This document shows positions 46,388 through 55,420 of a stretch of 64,000 nt of DNA, piece after piece. A program made the position numbers and the translations under genes. The notes under the pieces are model-generated. The model did no database searches. It was given only the letters and a program-made list of their open reading frames with translations, and was not told the DNA's origin. Source of the DNA: Tibeticola sediminis (GTDB lineage Bacteria > Pseudomonadota > Gammaproteobacteria > Burkholderiales > Burkholderiaceae_C); NCBI RefSeq assembly GCF_003843835.1, contig NZ_RKQL01000007.1, positions 1 to 64,000 of the forward strand, given 5' to 3'. How positions within the stretch are numbered: the first letter of the stretch is position 1; every line of letters starts with the position of its first letter.

Positions 46388-47245
46388 GTGCGCTACTCAT
46401 TCGTCCGTTGGATGGGCATTGCCCTCCACTCCGCCGCCCTCCTGTGCCTCGCCGCGCCAACCCTGAGCCCGGCTCAAACCGCTGCACCCGCCGCAACTGC
46501 CCCCGCAACGACCACCGCTGCACCGGCACCCGCAGCCCCAGCAGCCCCCGCGGCTGCCAGCAACGGCAACAAGGCCGAAGGCATCGAGAACCCCTACGGC
46601 ATCGAAGCCCTTTGGAAGACCTCCGACGCCGTCGCCAAGACCGTGTTGATCCTGCTGCTCGTGATGAGTGCCAGCAGCTGGTACGTCACGGTCGTCAAGC
46701 TGCTCGAACAAAGCAAGACCGCGCGCCAGGCCAAGACAGCGGCCCAAGAGTTCTGGAACGCGGGCAGCGTCGAGCAAGGCGCGAAGAAGCTCGAGCCCAA
46801 CAGCCCCTTCCGCTTCATCGCCGACTCGGCACTCAACGCCATTCGCAAGCACGACGGACTCAAAGGCCACATCCCGCTGGCCGACTGGGTCTCGATGAGC
46901 ATCCAGCGCGCCATGGACCGCGTGCAGAGCAACGCGCAACGCGGCCTTGCCGTGCTCGCCACCGTGGGCTCGATCTCCCCCTTCGTCGGCCTGTTCGGCA
47001 CGGTCTGGGGCATCTACCACGCGCTCACCGCCATCGGCATTTCCGGCCAGGCCTCGATCGACAAAGTCGCCGGCCCCGTCGGCGAAGCCCTCATCATGAC
47101 CGCCATCGGTTTGGCGGTGGCCGTCCCCGCGGTGCTGGGCTACAACTGGCTCGTGCGTCGCAACAAGGTCGTGCTCGACGACGTGCGCGCCTTCGGCCAG
47201 GACTTGCACGCGGTCATCGTCGCCGAAGTCGCGCAGAAGAAATAA
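46388..47245 (+). CDS. exbB: ExbB-type energy-transducing proton channel subunit
   Basis: A 285-residue inner-membrane protein with an N-terminal signal-like segment and an Ala/Pro linker, then three helices. The MotA/TolQ/ExbB signature is in LAVLATVGSISPFVGLFGTV and GEALIMTAIGLAVAVPAV. GTG start preceded by AAGGAA at seven bases. It opens the exbB-exbD-exbD-tonB operon. Confidence 0.92.
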   Translation: MRYSFVRWMGIALHSAALLCLAAPTLSPAQTAAPAATAPATTTAAPAPAAPAAPAAASNGNKAEGIENPYGIEALWKTSDAVAKTVLILLLVMSASSWYVTVVKLLEQSKTARQAKTAAQEFWNAGSVEQGAKKLEPNSPFRFIADSALNAIRKHDGLKGHIPLADWVSMSIQRAMDRVQSNAQRGLAVLATVGSISPFVGLFGTVWGIYHALTAIGISGQASIDKVAGPVGEALIMTAIGLAVAVPAVLGYNWLVRRNKVVLDDVRAFGQDLHAVIVAEVAQKK

Positions 47246-47348
47246 GGCCTAGACCCAAGCCCAGACGCGCCATGCGTGCCACGCCCCAGCCGGTCTTGCC
47301 GGCGGGCGTGGCCCTGGCATTGGTGCTCAACCCACAGGAACTCAAGCC

Positions 47349-47780
47349 ATGGCGATGAACATCGGCTCGGCTGACGACGGCGAAGACGCCGTCATGTCAG
47401 CCATCAACACCACCCCGCTGGTGGATGTCATGCTGGTGCTGCTGATCATCTTTCTGATCACCATCCCGGTCGTGACCACCTCGGTGCCGGTCACCCTGCC
47501 CAAGGAGCGCATCGAAGTGCGCGAGACCAAGCCCGAGAACATCATCATCTCGGTCGACCCGGCCGGGCGCATTTACTACTACGACACGCCCATCAAGAAC
47601 GTAGACGCGCTCGTGGAGCGACTCAAGAAAGTCGCGGCGCTGAAGCCCCAGCCCGAGGTACAGGTGCGCGGCGACATGAGCGCTCGCTACGAAGGGGTGG
47701 GCAAGGTGCTGCTGGCCTGCCAGCGCGCCGGCATCGTCAAAGTGGCCTTCATCACCGAACCGCCCGCACTGGGCGGCTGA
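47349..47780 (+). CDS. exbD: ExbD biopolymer transport protein (first copy)
   Basis: A 143-residue protein with one N-terminal helix bearing the conserved proton-carrying Asp region, NTTPLVDVMLVLLIIFLITI. A periplasmic domain follows. It differs clearly from the second ExbD downstream (PVVTTSVPVTLPKERIEV here), so they are paralogues rather than a recent duplication. Confidence 0.93.
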   Translation: MAMNIGSADDGEDAVMSAINTTPLVDVMLVLLIIFLITIPVVTTSVPVTLPKERIEVRETKPENIIISVDPAGRIYYYDTPIKNVDALVERLKKVAALKPQPEVQVRGDMSARYEGVGKVLLACQRAGIVKVAFITEPPALGG

Positions 47781-47795
47781 CCGTAGGAGCACATC

Positions 47796-48227
47796 ATGGC
47801 CATGAATGTAGGCAGCCCCGGCGGCAACGGCAGCGAACCCGACGTGATGATGGACATCAACACCACACCGCTCATCGACGTGATGCTGGTGCTGCTCGTG
47901 ATGCTCATCATCACCATCCCCATCCAGCTTCATTCGGTGACGCTGGAGATGCCGGTCGGCGCGCCGCCAGCCAACCAGATCAAGCCCGAGAAAATCCAGA
48001 TCGACATCGACGACAAAGGCACCGTCTACTGGCAGGGACTGCCCGTGACGGCCGCCGAACTCGAAGAAAAGATGCGTGCGACGGCCCAGATGAATCCGCA
48101 ACCCGAAGTGCACGTGCGGCCCAACAAGGACGCCCGTTACGCGGTGTTTGCCAACGTCCTCGCGAGCACGCGGCGTATCGGGCTCAACAAAATCGCTGTC
48201 ATCGGCGCGGAGCAGTTCGTCCAATGA
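47796..48227 (+). CDS. exbD: ExbD biopolymer transport protein (second copy)
   Basis: A 143-residue ExbD paralogue with INTTPLIDVMLVLLVMLIIT in the helix. It starts 15 bp after the first copy and overlaps tonB by four bases. Tandem ExbD genes occur in several proteobacterial TonB clusters and may form a mixed dimer. Confidence 0.92.
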   Translation: MAMNVGSPGGNGSEPDVMMDINTTPLIDVMLVLLVMLIITIPIQLHSVTLEMPVGAPPANQIKPEKIQIDIDDKGTVYWQGLPVTAAELEEKMRATAQMNPQPEVHVRPNKDARYAVFANVLASTRRIGLNKIAVIGAEQFVQ

Positions 48228-48886
48228 GCCACACCGTCATGACCCCGGACTTCCGGCCGCGCGATCCGGCGCGGCGCATCAAGGGCATTGCCATCGTCAT
48301 CGCGGTCCACGTCTTGATCGGCTACGTGCTCATCAGCGGCATGGCTCGCCAGGGCCTCAACCTCATCAAAAAGCCCCTCGAGGCAGTGGTCATCCAGGAA
48401 GTCATCATCCCGCCGCCACCGCCCCCACCACCGCCGCCCAAAGTGGTGCAAAAACCCGAGCCCCAGGCACCCAAGGTCGACGCCCCGCCGCCCTTCGTAC
48501 CGCCACCGGACGTTCCAACACCGGTGAGCAACGCACCGGCGATCGTCGCCACCACCACACCGCCTTCGGCACCGGCACCCATTGCGCCACCGCCACCACC
48601 CGCGCCGGCGCCGGCGCCACCAGCGCCGCCGAAGCCGCGTGACATCGGCGTCATCTGCCCCACGCAGGTGCCACCCGAGATGCCCCGCAAAGCCTTGCAG
48701 GAAGGCATCGGCGGCGTCGTGCGGGCGCAGGCGCGCATCCAAAACGGCGTCGTCAAGGAGGTCACCATCCTCTCGGGCCCGCGCATCTTCCACAACGCCG
48801 TCAGAGAGGCGATGCTGCAGTACAAGTGCGCGAGTGAGGCACAGGAAGTGATCGCCGTGCAGGAGTTCAACTTCAAGGTCGAATGA
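48224..48886 (+). CDS. tonB: TonB energy transducer
   Basis: A 220-residue protein. One N-terminal helix (IAIVIAVHVLIGYVLISGM) is followed by a Pro-rich spacer (several PPPPPP runs, residues ~62-140) and a C-terminal TonB domain with CPTQVPPEMPRKALQEGI, GVVRAQARIQNG and FNFKVE. It would span the periplasm and contact the receptor encoded directly downstream. Confidence 0.93.
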   Translation: MSHTVMTPDFRPRDPARRIKGIAIVIAVHVLIGYVLISGMARQGLNLIKKPLEAVVIQEVIIPPPPPPPPPPKVVQKPEPQAPKVDAPPPFVPPPDVPTPVSNAPAIVATTTPPSAPAPIAPPPPPAPAPAPPAPPKPRDIGVICPTQVPPEMPRKALQEGIGGVVRAQARIQNGVVKEVTILSGPRIFHNAVREAMLQYKCASEAQEVIAVQEFNFKVE

Positions 48887-49189
48887 GCCCGCTAGCCGGC
48901 CCTTGCGCTTATCGAGCCGACATCGCAATCGGCGCTGGCGATCCGCATCGGCGCGGCCCCGCCGCGCGCGGCGGCTCGGCTGCGCCCCATCAGCTGGCGG
49001 CGTTGCGCCAATGCGACGAATTTGCAATTTCGGGTAAACACCCGATAGCCGTCGAACGACCGTTCGGTTAACCTGATTTTTCAACCTTTTACACGGCGGA
49101 TACATATGGATGCCTGTGCCCGACCCGGGCGCAGGCATCGGGTTTATGCCCCAACTGCCGTTTTTGTTTACTTTTCACGGAGTCTAGTT
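48887..49189 (+). promoter_or_regulatory. Leader of the TonB-dependent receptor gene with several hairpins
   Basis: A 303-bp non-coding gap. It contains CGGGT-AAAC-ACCCG at 49031-49044, CGAACG-AC-CGTTCG at 49053-49066, and a 14-bp stem at 49109-49139 whose arms GATGCCTGTGCCCG and CGGGCGCAGGCATC enclose ACC (one G-U pair). The last is followed by GGGTTT and lies about 50 bp before the start codon, where it could act as an attenuator or protect the mRNA 5' end. Confidence 0.6.
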
Positions 49190-51970
49190 ATGCCCCTGAA
49201 GCCTCGTCGATTCCGCCTGCAGCCGTTGACCCACTCGGTCCTGCTCGCCTGCGGCACCATGGCCTTGGCCGCCACCCCGGCACTGGCCCAAACCGCCAAC
49301 ACCGAACTGCAACGCGTCGAAATCACCGGCTCGTCCATCAAGCGCATCGCCGCCGAAGGCGCGCTGCCGGTGATGGTCATGAAAGCCGAAGACATCAAGG
49401 CCACGGGCGCCACCTCGGTGGCCGACCTGATCCAGAAGATCTCGACGGTTCAGGGCGGCTCGGTCGAATCGGGCGCGGTCGGCGGGGAGTCGCACGGTTT
49501 CACGGGTATTTCGCTGCACAACATCGGCGAAACCCGCACCCTGGTGCTGCTCAACGGCAAGCGCATGGCGCAGTTCGGCGGGCAAACCCTCACGGGCTTT
49601 GGCGCCGGTTTCGATGTCAACGCGCTGCCGATCTCGGCCATCGAGCGCGTGGAAATCCTCACCGATGGCGCCTCCGCCCTCTACGGTGCCGACGCCATCG
49701 CCGGTGTGGTCAACTTCATCACCAAGCACGACGTGACCGAAGGTGACGTCACAATCGGCTTCTCCAACCCCAAAGGCGGCGCGCGCGAAAAGCGCGTCAG
49801 CGCGAGCAAAGGCTTCGGCTCGAAGGAGAAAGACGGCTTCAACGTCTTCATGAGTTTTGGCCACGACGAGCGCACGCAACTCAACGCCACGGCGCGCGAC
49901 TTCGCCAAGACCGGCAATATTCAATTCGACTACGAAGGTCAGCGCTACCAGACGCAAAAATACTCAAGCCGCAACATTCCGGCCAACGTCGTCAACGCCG
50001 GCCGACTCGTCAGTCCGTATTACCTGAAGAACGGCACCTGCCCGCCCGGCAGCTTCCTCGTCACCGATACCCAGTTCTGCGGCTACGACTACATCGCTGC
50101 GCTCGAAATCTACCCCGAGCGCAAGCGCGACAGCTTCATGGTCTCCGCCGTCAAGCCCATCGGCGACCATGAGCTCTACGCCGATGTGCTGCTGTCCCGC
50201 ACGCAACAAATCTCGCGGATCGCTCCGGTGCCCGGTGAAGTCGGCATCCCGACCGGTTCGGCGCTCTACAACGAATACCTCACGCCGCTGGGCATGACGG
50301 GCAAGGCCACGGCCCGCTACCGTTTCACCGATCTCGGCAAGCGCACCAACGACGACAAGGCCGACTTCCAGCACCTCGTCGTCGGCTCGCGGGGCACCCT
50401 CGCCGGCTGGGACTATGACGCCAGTCTTCTGCATTCACAGAGCGACGTGAAGGGCAACATCTCGGGCTATCCGGGCTCGCTGGCCGTCGACCGCCTGGTC
50501 AAGAGCGGCCTGCTCAACCCCTTCGTGGGGCCAGGCCAGCAAACGGCTGCCGCGCAAGCCGCCATCGACGGCGTGAACTACCGCGGGTACTGGGACGGCG
50601 GCACCGCCAAGCTCACTGCGCTGAACCTCAACGGCTCGCGCCCGGTTGGCAAGCTCGACGGGGGCCCGATCATGCTCGGCGCCGGCGTCAACTTCAACCG
50701 TGAGGAGTTCGCCTCCAAGCCCAGCCCCTTCGCCCAAGGCATCCTCTCCGACCCGGTCAAGGGAACGCGGTGCGACCCCGCCGCCGGCGACTGTGACCAG
50801 CGCTTCGGTGACGCGGCAGCCAAGCCCCCCTACTCGGCGAGCCGCAATTCCAAAGGCGTATTCGGTGAACTGCAGTTGCCGGTTTCCAAGAAACTCGAAT
50901 TCGGCCTGGCCGCGCGCTACGACAACTACTCCGACTTCGGCGACGCCACCACTGCCAAGGCCAGCTTCCGCTGGACGCCGATGCCCAACCTGCTGGTTCG
51001 CGGCTCGCTCGGTACGGGTTTCCACGCGCCGACGGTGCCCCAGGTGAAAGGCGCGCTGCAAAGCTACGGCGTTACCGGCGGCACCTACATCTGCACGCCG
51101 GAGCTGCTCGCCATCGCCAATTCGCTCGGTGCACAATGCCAGCCGGGCAAGGGCCAGTATGACGTGTACGCGGGCGGCAACCCCGAAATCAAGCCGGAGA
51201 AGTCGCGCCAGGCCACCATCGGCATCCGCTTCGAGCCCAACAACCAGCTCTCGCTCGGCGCCGACCTCTGGCACGTCGCTATCCGCGATGCGTTTGGCCA
51301 ACTGCCCGAAGCTGCGTTCTTCACCAACCCCAACCAGTACCGTTCGCTGTTCAGCACCGCGACCGATCCGGGCACGGGCAACAAATACCTGGCCATCGTC
51401 CAGGCCAACGGCAACCTGGGCAAGTCCTACACCACCGGTATCGATTTCGACATCGTTGGCAAGGCCAAGACCGGCTGGGGCGACCTGAACTCGCAGCTGA
51501 CGCTGACCTACATGCTGCGTGACGAAGCCCAGATCGAAAAGGGCGGCAAGTACTACACGGGCCTGGGCCGGTTCGATGATGACCTCGGCACGGTGACCTT
51601 CCGCTACAAGGGTCGCTGGGCGAACACGCTCAAGACGGGTAACTTCGCGCACACGCTGGCGATCAACTTCCAGTCGGGATACACCGACGGCACCACCACC
51701 GTCGACGTGCTCGACGCGATGGGCAACGTGGTCGACAGCAAAGATCTGCGCATCAAGGTTCCGGCTTACGTGACGTTCGACTGGCAAACCACCTGGACCT
51801 TCGACAAGAAATGGTCCGTCACCGGCGGCGTGCTCAACCTGACCGACCGCAAACCGCCGCTGAGCATCTCGGACATTGGCTACAACCGCGGTCAGCCGCG
51901 CGGCTACGATGACCGCTACTACGACCCGCGAGGCCGGACCTTCTACGTCAACGCGTCGTACAAGTTCTGA
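49190..51970 (+). CDS. TonB-dependent outer-membrane receptor
   Basis: A 926-residue receptor with a signal peptide ending in TPALAQ. A TonB-box-like LQRVEITGSS is followed by the plug domain (DLIQKISTVQGGSV, LVLLNGKRMAQFGG, AIERVEILTDGASALYGADA) and a long barrel ending in FYVNASYKF with C-terminal Phe. Substrate cannot be read from the sequence. Lying between tonB and a peptide-type ABC importer, it most likely brings in a peptide or peptide-like compound. GGAG lies eight bases before the ATG. Confidence 0.92.
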   Translation: MPLKPRRFRLQPLTHSVLLACGTMALAATPALAQTANTELQRVEITGSSIKRIAAEGALPVMVMKAEDIKATGATSVADLIQKISTVQGGSVESGAVGGESHGFTGISLHNIGETRTLVLLNGKRMAQFGGQTLTGFGAGFDVNALPISAIERVEILTDGASALYGADAIAGVVNFITKHDVTEGDVTIGFSNPKGGAREKRVSASKGFGSKEKDGFNVFMSFGHDERTQLNATARDFAKTGNIQFDYEGQRYQTQKYSSRNIPANVVNAGRLVSPYYLKNGTCPPGSFLVTDTQFCGYDYIAALEIYPERKRDSFMVSAVKPIGDHELYADVLLSRTQQISRIAPVPGEVGIPTGSALYNEYLTPLGMTGKATARYRFTDLGKRTNDDKADFQHLVVGSRGTLAGWDYDASLLHSQSDVKGNISGYPGSLAVDRLVKSGLLNPFVGPGQQTAAAQAAIDGVNYRGYWDGGTAKLTALNLNGSRPVGKLDGGPIMLGAGVNFNREEFASKPSPFAQGILSDPVKGTRCDPAAGDCDQRFGDAAAKPPYSASRNSKGVFGELQLPVSKKLEFGLAARYDNYSDFGDATTAKASFRWTPMPNLLVRGSLGTGFHAPTVPQVKGALQSYGVTGGTYICTPELLAIANSLGAQCQPGKGQYDVYAGGNPEIKPEKSRQATIGIRFEPNNQLSLGADLWHVAIRDAFGQLPEAAFFTNPNQYRSLFSTATDPGTGNKYLAIVQANGNLGKSYTTGIDFDIVGKAKTGWGDLNSQLTLTYMLRDEAQIEKGGKYYTGLGRFDDDLGTVTFRYKGRWANTLKTGNFAHTLAINFQSGYTDGTTTVDVLDAMGNVVDSKDLRIKVPAYVTFDWQTTWTFDKKWSVTGGVLNLTDRKPPLSISDIGYNRGQPRGYDDRYYDPRGRTFYVNASYKF

Positions 51971-52027
51971 TCCTCACCCGCCGGGTGGCAAACCGGGTAC
52001 CCCCCGGTTGCTCCCCGGCAACAAACA

Positions 52028-52056
52028 AGGCCCGTCCGCGACAGCGGCGGGCCTTT
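52028..52056 (+). terminator. Hairpin after the receptor gene
   Basis: AAGGCCCG and CGGGCCTT form an 8-bp stem with a 13-base loop, followed only by TTG. It may terminate weakly, leaving the ABC genes partly dependent on read-through. The following 138 bp before the binding protein show no gene. Confidence 0.55.
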
Positions 52057-52194
52057 GAACATCTGGCACCGTGCATGCGATCCATGCGCGGCTGCTCCGG
52101 GCAGCATCCGGGGCGCCCCGTTCCCACCAGGCAGGACGCCCTACTTCACCTTTTACAGCGACCGCCGTCACACCGGCATACACGCTTACCAGAC

Positions 52195-54435
52195 ATGCTC
52201 AAACGACCGCTACTCGCGTTCACGCTCGGCCTCGCGCTCGCCGCAGCGGGCTGTGGCGACGTGCAGAACAACCCGCACCCCGCGGGCTCCGAGTACACGA
52301 ACACGTTGTTCGTGCCCTTCATGACGCGCTCGCCGCGCACGCTGGATCCGACGAGCTCGTATTCCAACGACGAAACGCCCTACACCTACCAGGTCTACGA
52401 GCCGCTGTACCAGTACCACTACCTCAAGCGGCCGTATGAGCTCATCGGCCGCGCGGCGACCGAGGTGGTGCAGCCGCGCTACTTCGACCGCGACGGCAAG
52501 CCGCTGCCGGCCGATGCACCGGGCGAGCGGATTGCCGAGTCGGTCTACGACATCCGCATCAAGCCTGGCATTCGGTTTGCTCCGCACCCTGCGTTTGCCA
52601 AGCGCGCCGACGGCCGCTACGTCTACCACGACCTCAAGCGCGAAGACCTCGAAGGCGTGCACCGCATCAGCGACTTCAAAGAGACCGGCACACGCGAACT
52701 CACCGCCGACGACTATGTCTACGCCATCCGACGTCTGGCCACGACGCGGGTGAAGTCGCCCGCGTATTCCACGCTCGCCGAGTACATCGTTGGCCTCAAA
52801 GACTACGGCGAACGCATCAAGGCCGTGGACAAGGAACTGCGCAAGGGCCTGCCCGCCACCGCACGGGACCTGCCCTTCCTAGACTTTCGCCAGTACCCGT
52901 TCGACGGCGCCGTGGCCCTCGACCCGCACACGCTACGCATCCGCGTCAAAGGCAAATACCCGCAGTTTTCCTACTGGCTGGCGATGACCTTCTTCGCCCC
53001 CATCCCCTGGGAAGCGGAGAGGTTCTACAGCCAGCCCGGCATGGCCGAGCGCAACCTATCGCTCAACTACTGGCCCGTGGGCACCGGCCCCTACATGCTC
53101 ACCGAGTTCAGCGAGAACCGGCGCCACGTCCTCGAGCGCAACCCGAATTTCCGCGGCGAGCCCTACCCTTGCGAGGGCGAACCGGGCGACCGCGAGAAAG
53201 GCTACCTCGACGATTGCGGCAAGACCATTCCCTTCGTGGACAAGGTGGTGTTCGACATCGAAAAAGAGGCCGTGCCGCTGCAGGCCAAGTTCCTGCAAGG
53301 CTATTACGATTCGCCCGCCATCGAACGCTTGGACTTTGGCACCAGCTACCTCGTTGCGATGAGCGACGACGCCTCCAAAGAGCGCGAGTTCAAGGAAAAA
53401 GGCATACGCCTGCCCACCACGGTCGAAGCCAACAACCATTACATCGGCTTCAACTGGCTCGACCCGGTCGTGGGGGGCGGCAAAACGCCCGCCGAAGCTG
53501 AAGCACACCGCAAGCTGCGACAGGCTTTGTCCATCGCGCTGGACTGGGAGGAGCACATCGCCATTTTCGAGCGCGGCCAAGCCGTGCCCGCGCACGGGCC
53601 GGTTCCTCCATCGCTGTTCGGTTACCGTGCAGACGGGCCGGCTGCGTTCAACCCGATCGTCTATCGCAAAGGCCCCGACGGAGCGCCGCAGCGCCGCTCC
53701 ATCGACGAAGCGCGCCAACTGCTCGCCGAGGCGGGCTATCCGAACGGGCGCGACGCCAAGACCGGGCAGCCGCTGGTGCTGAATTTCGACTACGCCAGCT
53801 CCTCCGGCGGCGGGAAAGCCTTGCTCGACTGGTACACGAAGCAGCTGGGCAAGCTCGGCGTGCAACTCGAAGTGCGCGCCACCGACTACAACCGCTTCCA
53901 GGAAAAAATGATGAAAGGCACGGGCCAAATCTTTTCTTGGGGCTGGCTCGCGGACTACCCCGACGCCGAGAACTTCCTGTTCCTGCTTTACGGCCCGAAT
54001 GCCAAGGCCGTGACTGGCGGCAACGGCGAGAACGCCGCCAACTACCAAAGCCCTGAGTTCGACCGCTTGTTCGAGCAGATGAAGTACCTCGACAACGGGC
54101 CGCAGAAGCAGGCCCTGATCGACCAGATGATTGCGATCACCCAGCGCGATGCGCCCTGGAGCTTTGGCTACTTCCCAAAATCCGCCGCGGCCTTCCACCA
54201 ATGGGTCTACAACGGCAAGCCGACGCAGATCGTGCGCAACCACATCGGCTACCTGCGGCTCGACCCCAAGCTGCGCGGCGACCTGATCCGCCAGTGGAAC
54301 CGGCCGGTCTGGTGGCCGATGGCGCTGCTGGCCCTCGCCGGGTTTGGCTTGGCGTTCGTAGGCTGGCGCGCCTGGCGCCGGCGTGAATTGGAGACGGCCG
54401 CGCGCACGCTGGCTCGCGAGGAGGCCACACGATGA
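52195..54435 (+). CDS. Peptide-type ABC substrate-binding lipoprotein with C-terminal membrane helix
   Basis: A 746-residue family 5 (oligopeptide/dipeptide) solute-binding protein. The N-terminal signal carries a lipobox (LALAAAGCG). Core motifs include the domain start around PRTLDPTSSYSND, WPVGTGPYMLTEF and GQIFSWGWLADYPDAENFLF. Unusually, the protein ends with a hydrophobic helix (PMALLALAGFGLAFVGW) and a basic tail, so it appears anchored at both ends in the inner membrane. At ~750 residues it is longer than DppA or OppA (~540). It overlaps the first permease gene by 4 bases. Confidence 0.9.
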   Translation: MLKRPLLAFTLGLALAAAGCGDVQNNPHPAGSEYTNTLFVPFMTRSPRTLDPTSSYSNDETPYTYQVYEPLYQYHYLKRPYELIGRAATEVVQPRYFDRDGKPLPADAPGERIAESVYDIRIKPGIRFAPHPAFAKRADGRYVYHDLKREDLEGVHRISDFKETGTRELTADDYVYAIRRLATTRVKSPAYSTLAEYIVGLKDYGERIKAVDKELRKGLPATARDLPFLDFRQYPFDGAVALDPHTLRIRVKGKYPQFSYWLAMTFFAPIPWEAERFYSQPGMAERNLSLNYWPVGTGPYMLTEFSENRRHVLERNPNFRGEPYPCEGEPGDREKGYLDDCGKTIPFVDKVVFDIEKEAVPLQAKFLQGYYDSPAIERLDFGTSYLVAMSDDASKEREFKEKGIRLPTTVEANNHYIGFNWLDPVVGGGKTPAEAEAHRKLRQALSIALDWEEHIAIFERGQAVPAHGPVPPSLFGYRADGPAAFNPIVYRKGPDGAPQRRSIDEARQLLAEAGYPNGRDAKTGQPLVLNFDYASSSGGGKALLDWYTKQLGKLGVQLEVRATDYNRFQEKMMKGTGQIFSWGWLADYPDAENFLFLLYGPNAKAVTGGNGENAANYQSPEFDRLFEQMKYLDNGPQKQALIDQMIAITQRDAPWSFGYFPKSAAAFHQWVYNGKPTQIVRNHIGYLRLDPKLRGDLIRQWNRPVWWPMALLALAGFGLAFVGWRAWRRRELETAARTLAREEATR

Positions 54436-55409
54436 TTCGCTACATCCTGCGCCGACTCGGCTACGGCTTTCTCATCCTGGTCGGGGTGAATCTGCTGACC
54501 TTCGTGCTGTTCTTCGCGGTCAACACGCCCGACGACATGGCGCGCATGAACATCGGCGGCAAGCGCGTCACCCAGGACGCCATCGACAAGTGGAAGGCCG
54601 ACCGCGGCTACGACAAGCCGCTGTTCTGGAATGCCCAGCGCGAGGGCACGGCCAAACTGACCGAGACGATCTTCTTCCAGCGCTCCGTGCCACTGTTCGT
54701 GTTCGATTTCGGCGCGTCGGACACGGGGCGGGACATCGGCTACGAAATCAAGCAACGCATCGGCCCTTCGGCGGCGGTTGCTGTTCCCACGTTTTTGCTC
54801 GGAACCTTCGTGGCCGTGATGATCTCCCTCGGGTTGGTGTTCTTTCGACACACCGCGCTTGAACTCTGGGGGGTTGCGCTCGCGGTGTTCCTGATGTCGA
54901 TCTCAGGCCTCTTCTACATCATCATGGGGCAGTTCCTGTTCAGCAAAGTGCTCAAGCTCGTTCCGGTTTCGGGCTTCTCGACCGGTCCAGACCTGGTGCT
55001 GTTCCTCGCACTGCCCGTGGCGATGGGCATCCTCTCGCGGCTCGGCTCCGAGGTGCTGTTCTACCGCACGATGTTCCTCGAAGAAATCGGCAAGGACTAT
55101 GTGCGCACCGCGCGCTCCAAGGGCCTGTCCGAAGGCCAGGTGCTGTGGCGCCATGTGCTGCGCAACGCGATGTTGCCCATCCTGACGAGCACCGTCGCCG
55201 TGCTGCCACTGCTGTTCCTCGGGGCGCTGATCATGGAATCCTTCTTTGGCATCCCGGGCCTGGGCAGCTTCACCATCGACGCCATCAACGCGCAGGACTT
55301 CGCGGTGGTGCGCGCCATGGTGTTTCTCGGTTCGGCGCTCTATATCCTGGGGCTGATCCTGACCGACATCTCCTACACGCTCGCCGATCCGCGCGTGCGC
55401 CTCGGTTGA
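54432..55409 (+). CDS. ABC peptide transporter permease (DppB/YejB type)
   Basis: A 325-residue inner-membrane permease. It starts MIRYILRRLGYGFLIL with the usual first helix. The EAA-like loop DYVRTARSKGLSEGQVLWRH and MESFFGIPGLGSFTIDA are the family signatures for contact with the ATPase and pore. The periplasmic loop after helix 1 is extended (~90 residues), as in YejB. Confidence 0.9.
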   Translation: MIRYILRRLGYGFLILVGVNLLTFVLFFAVNTPDDMARMNIGGKRVTQDAIDKWKADRGYDKPLFWNAQREGTAKLTETIFFQRSVPLFVFDFGASDTGRDIGYEIKQRIGPSAAVAVPTFLLGTFVAVMISLGLVFFRHTALELWGVALAVFLMSISGLFYIIMGQFLFSKVLKLVPVSGFSTGPDLVLFLALPVAMGILSRLGSEVLFYRTMFLEEIGKDYVRTARSKGLSEGQVLWRHVLRNAMLPILTSTVAVLPLLFLGALIMESFFGIPGLGSFTIDAINAQDFAVVRAMVFLGSALYILGLILTDISYTLADPRVRLG

Positions 55410-55420
55410 GGAGCTCTTCC

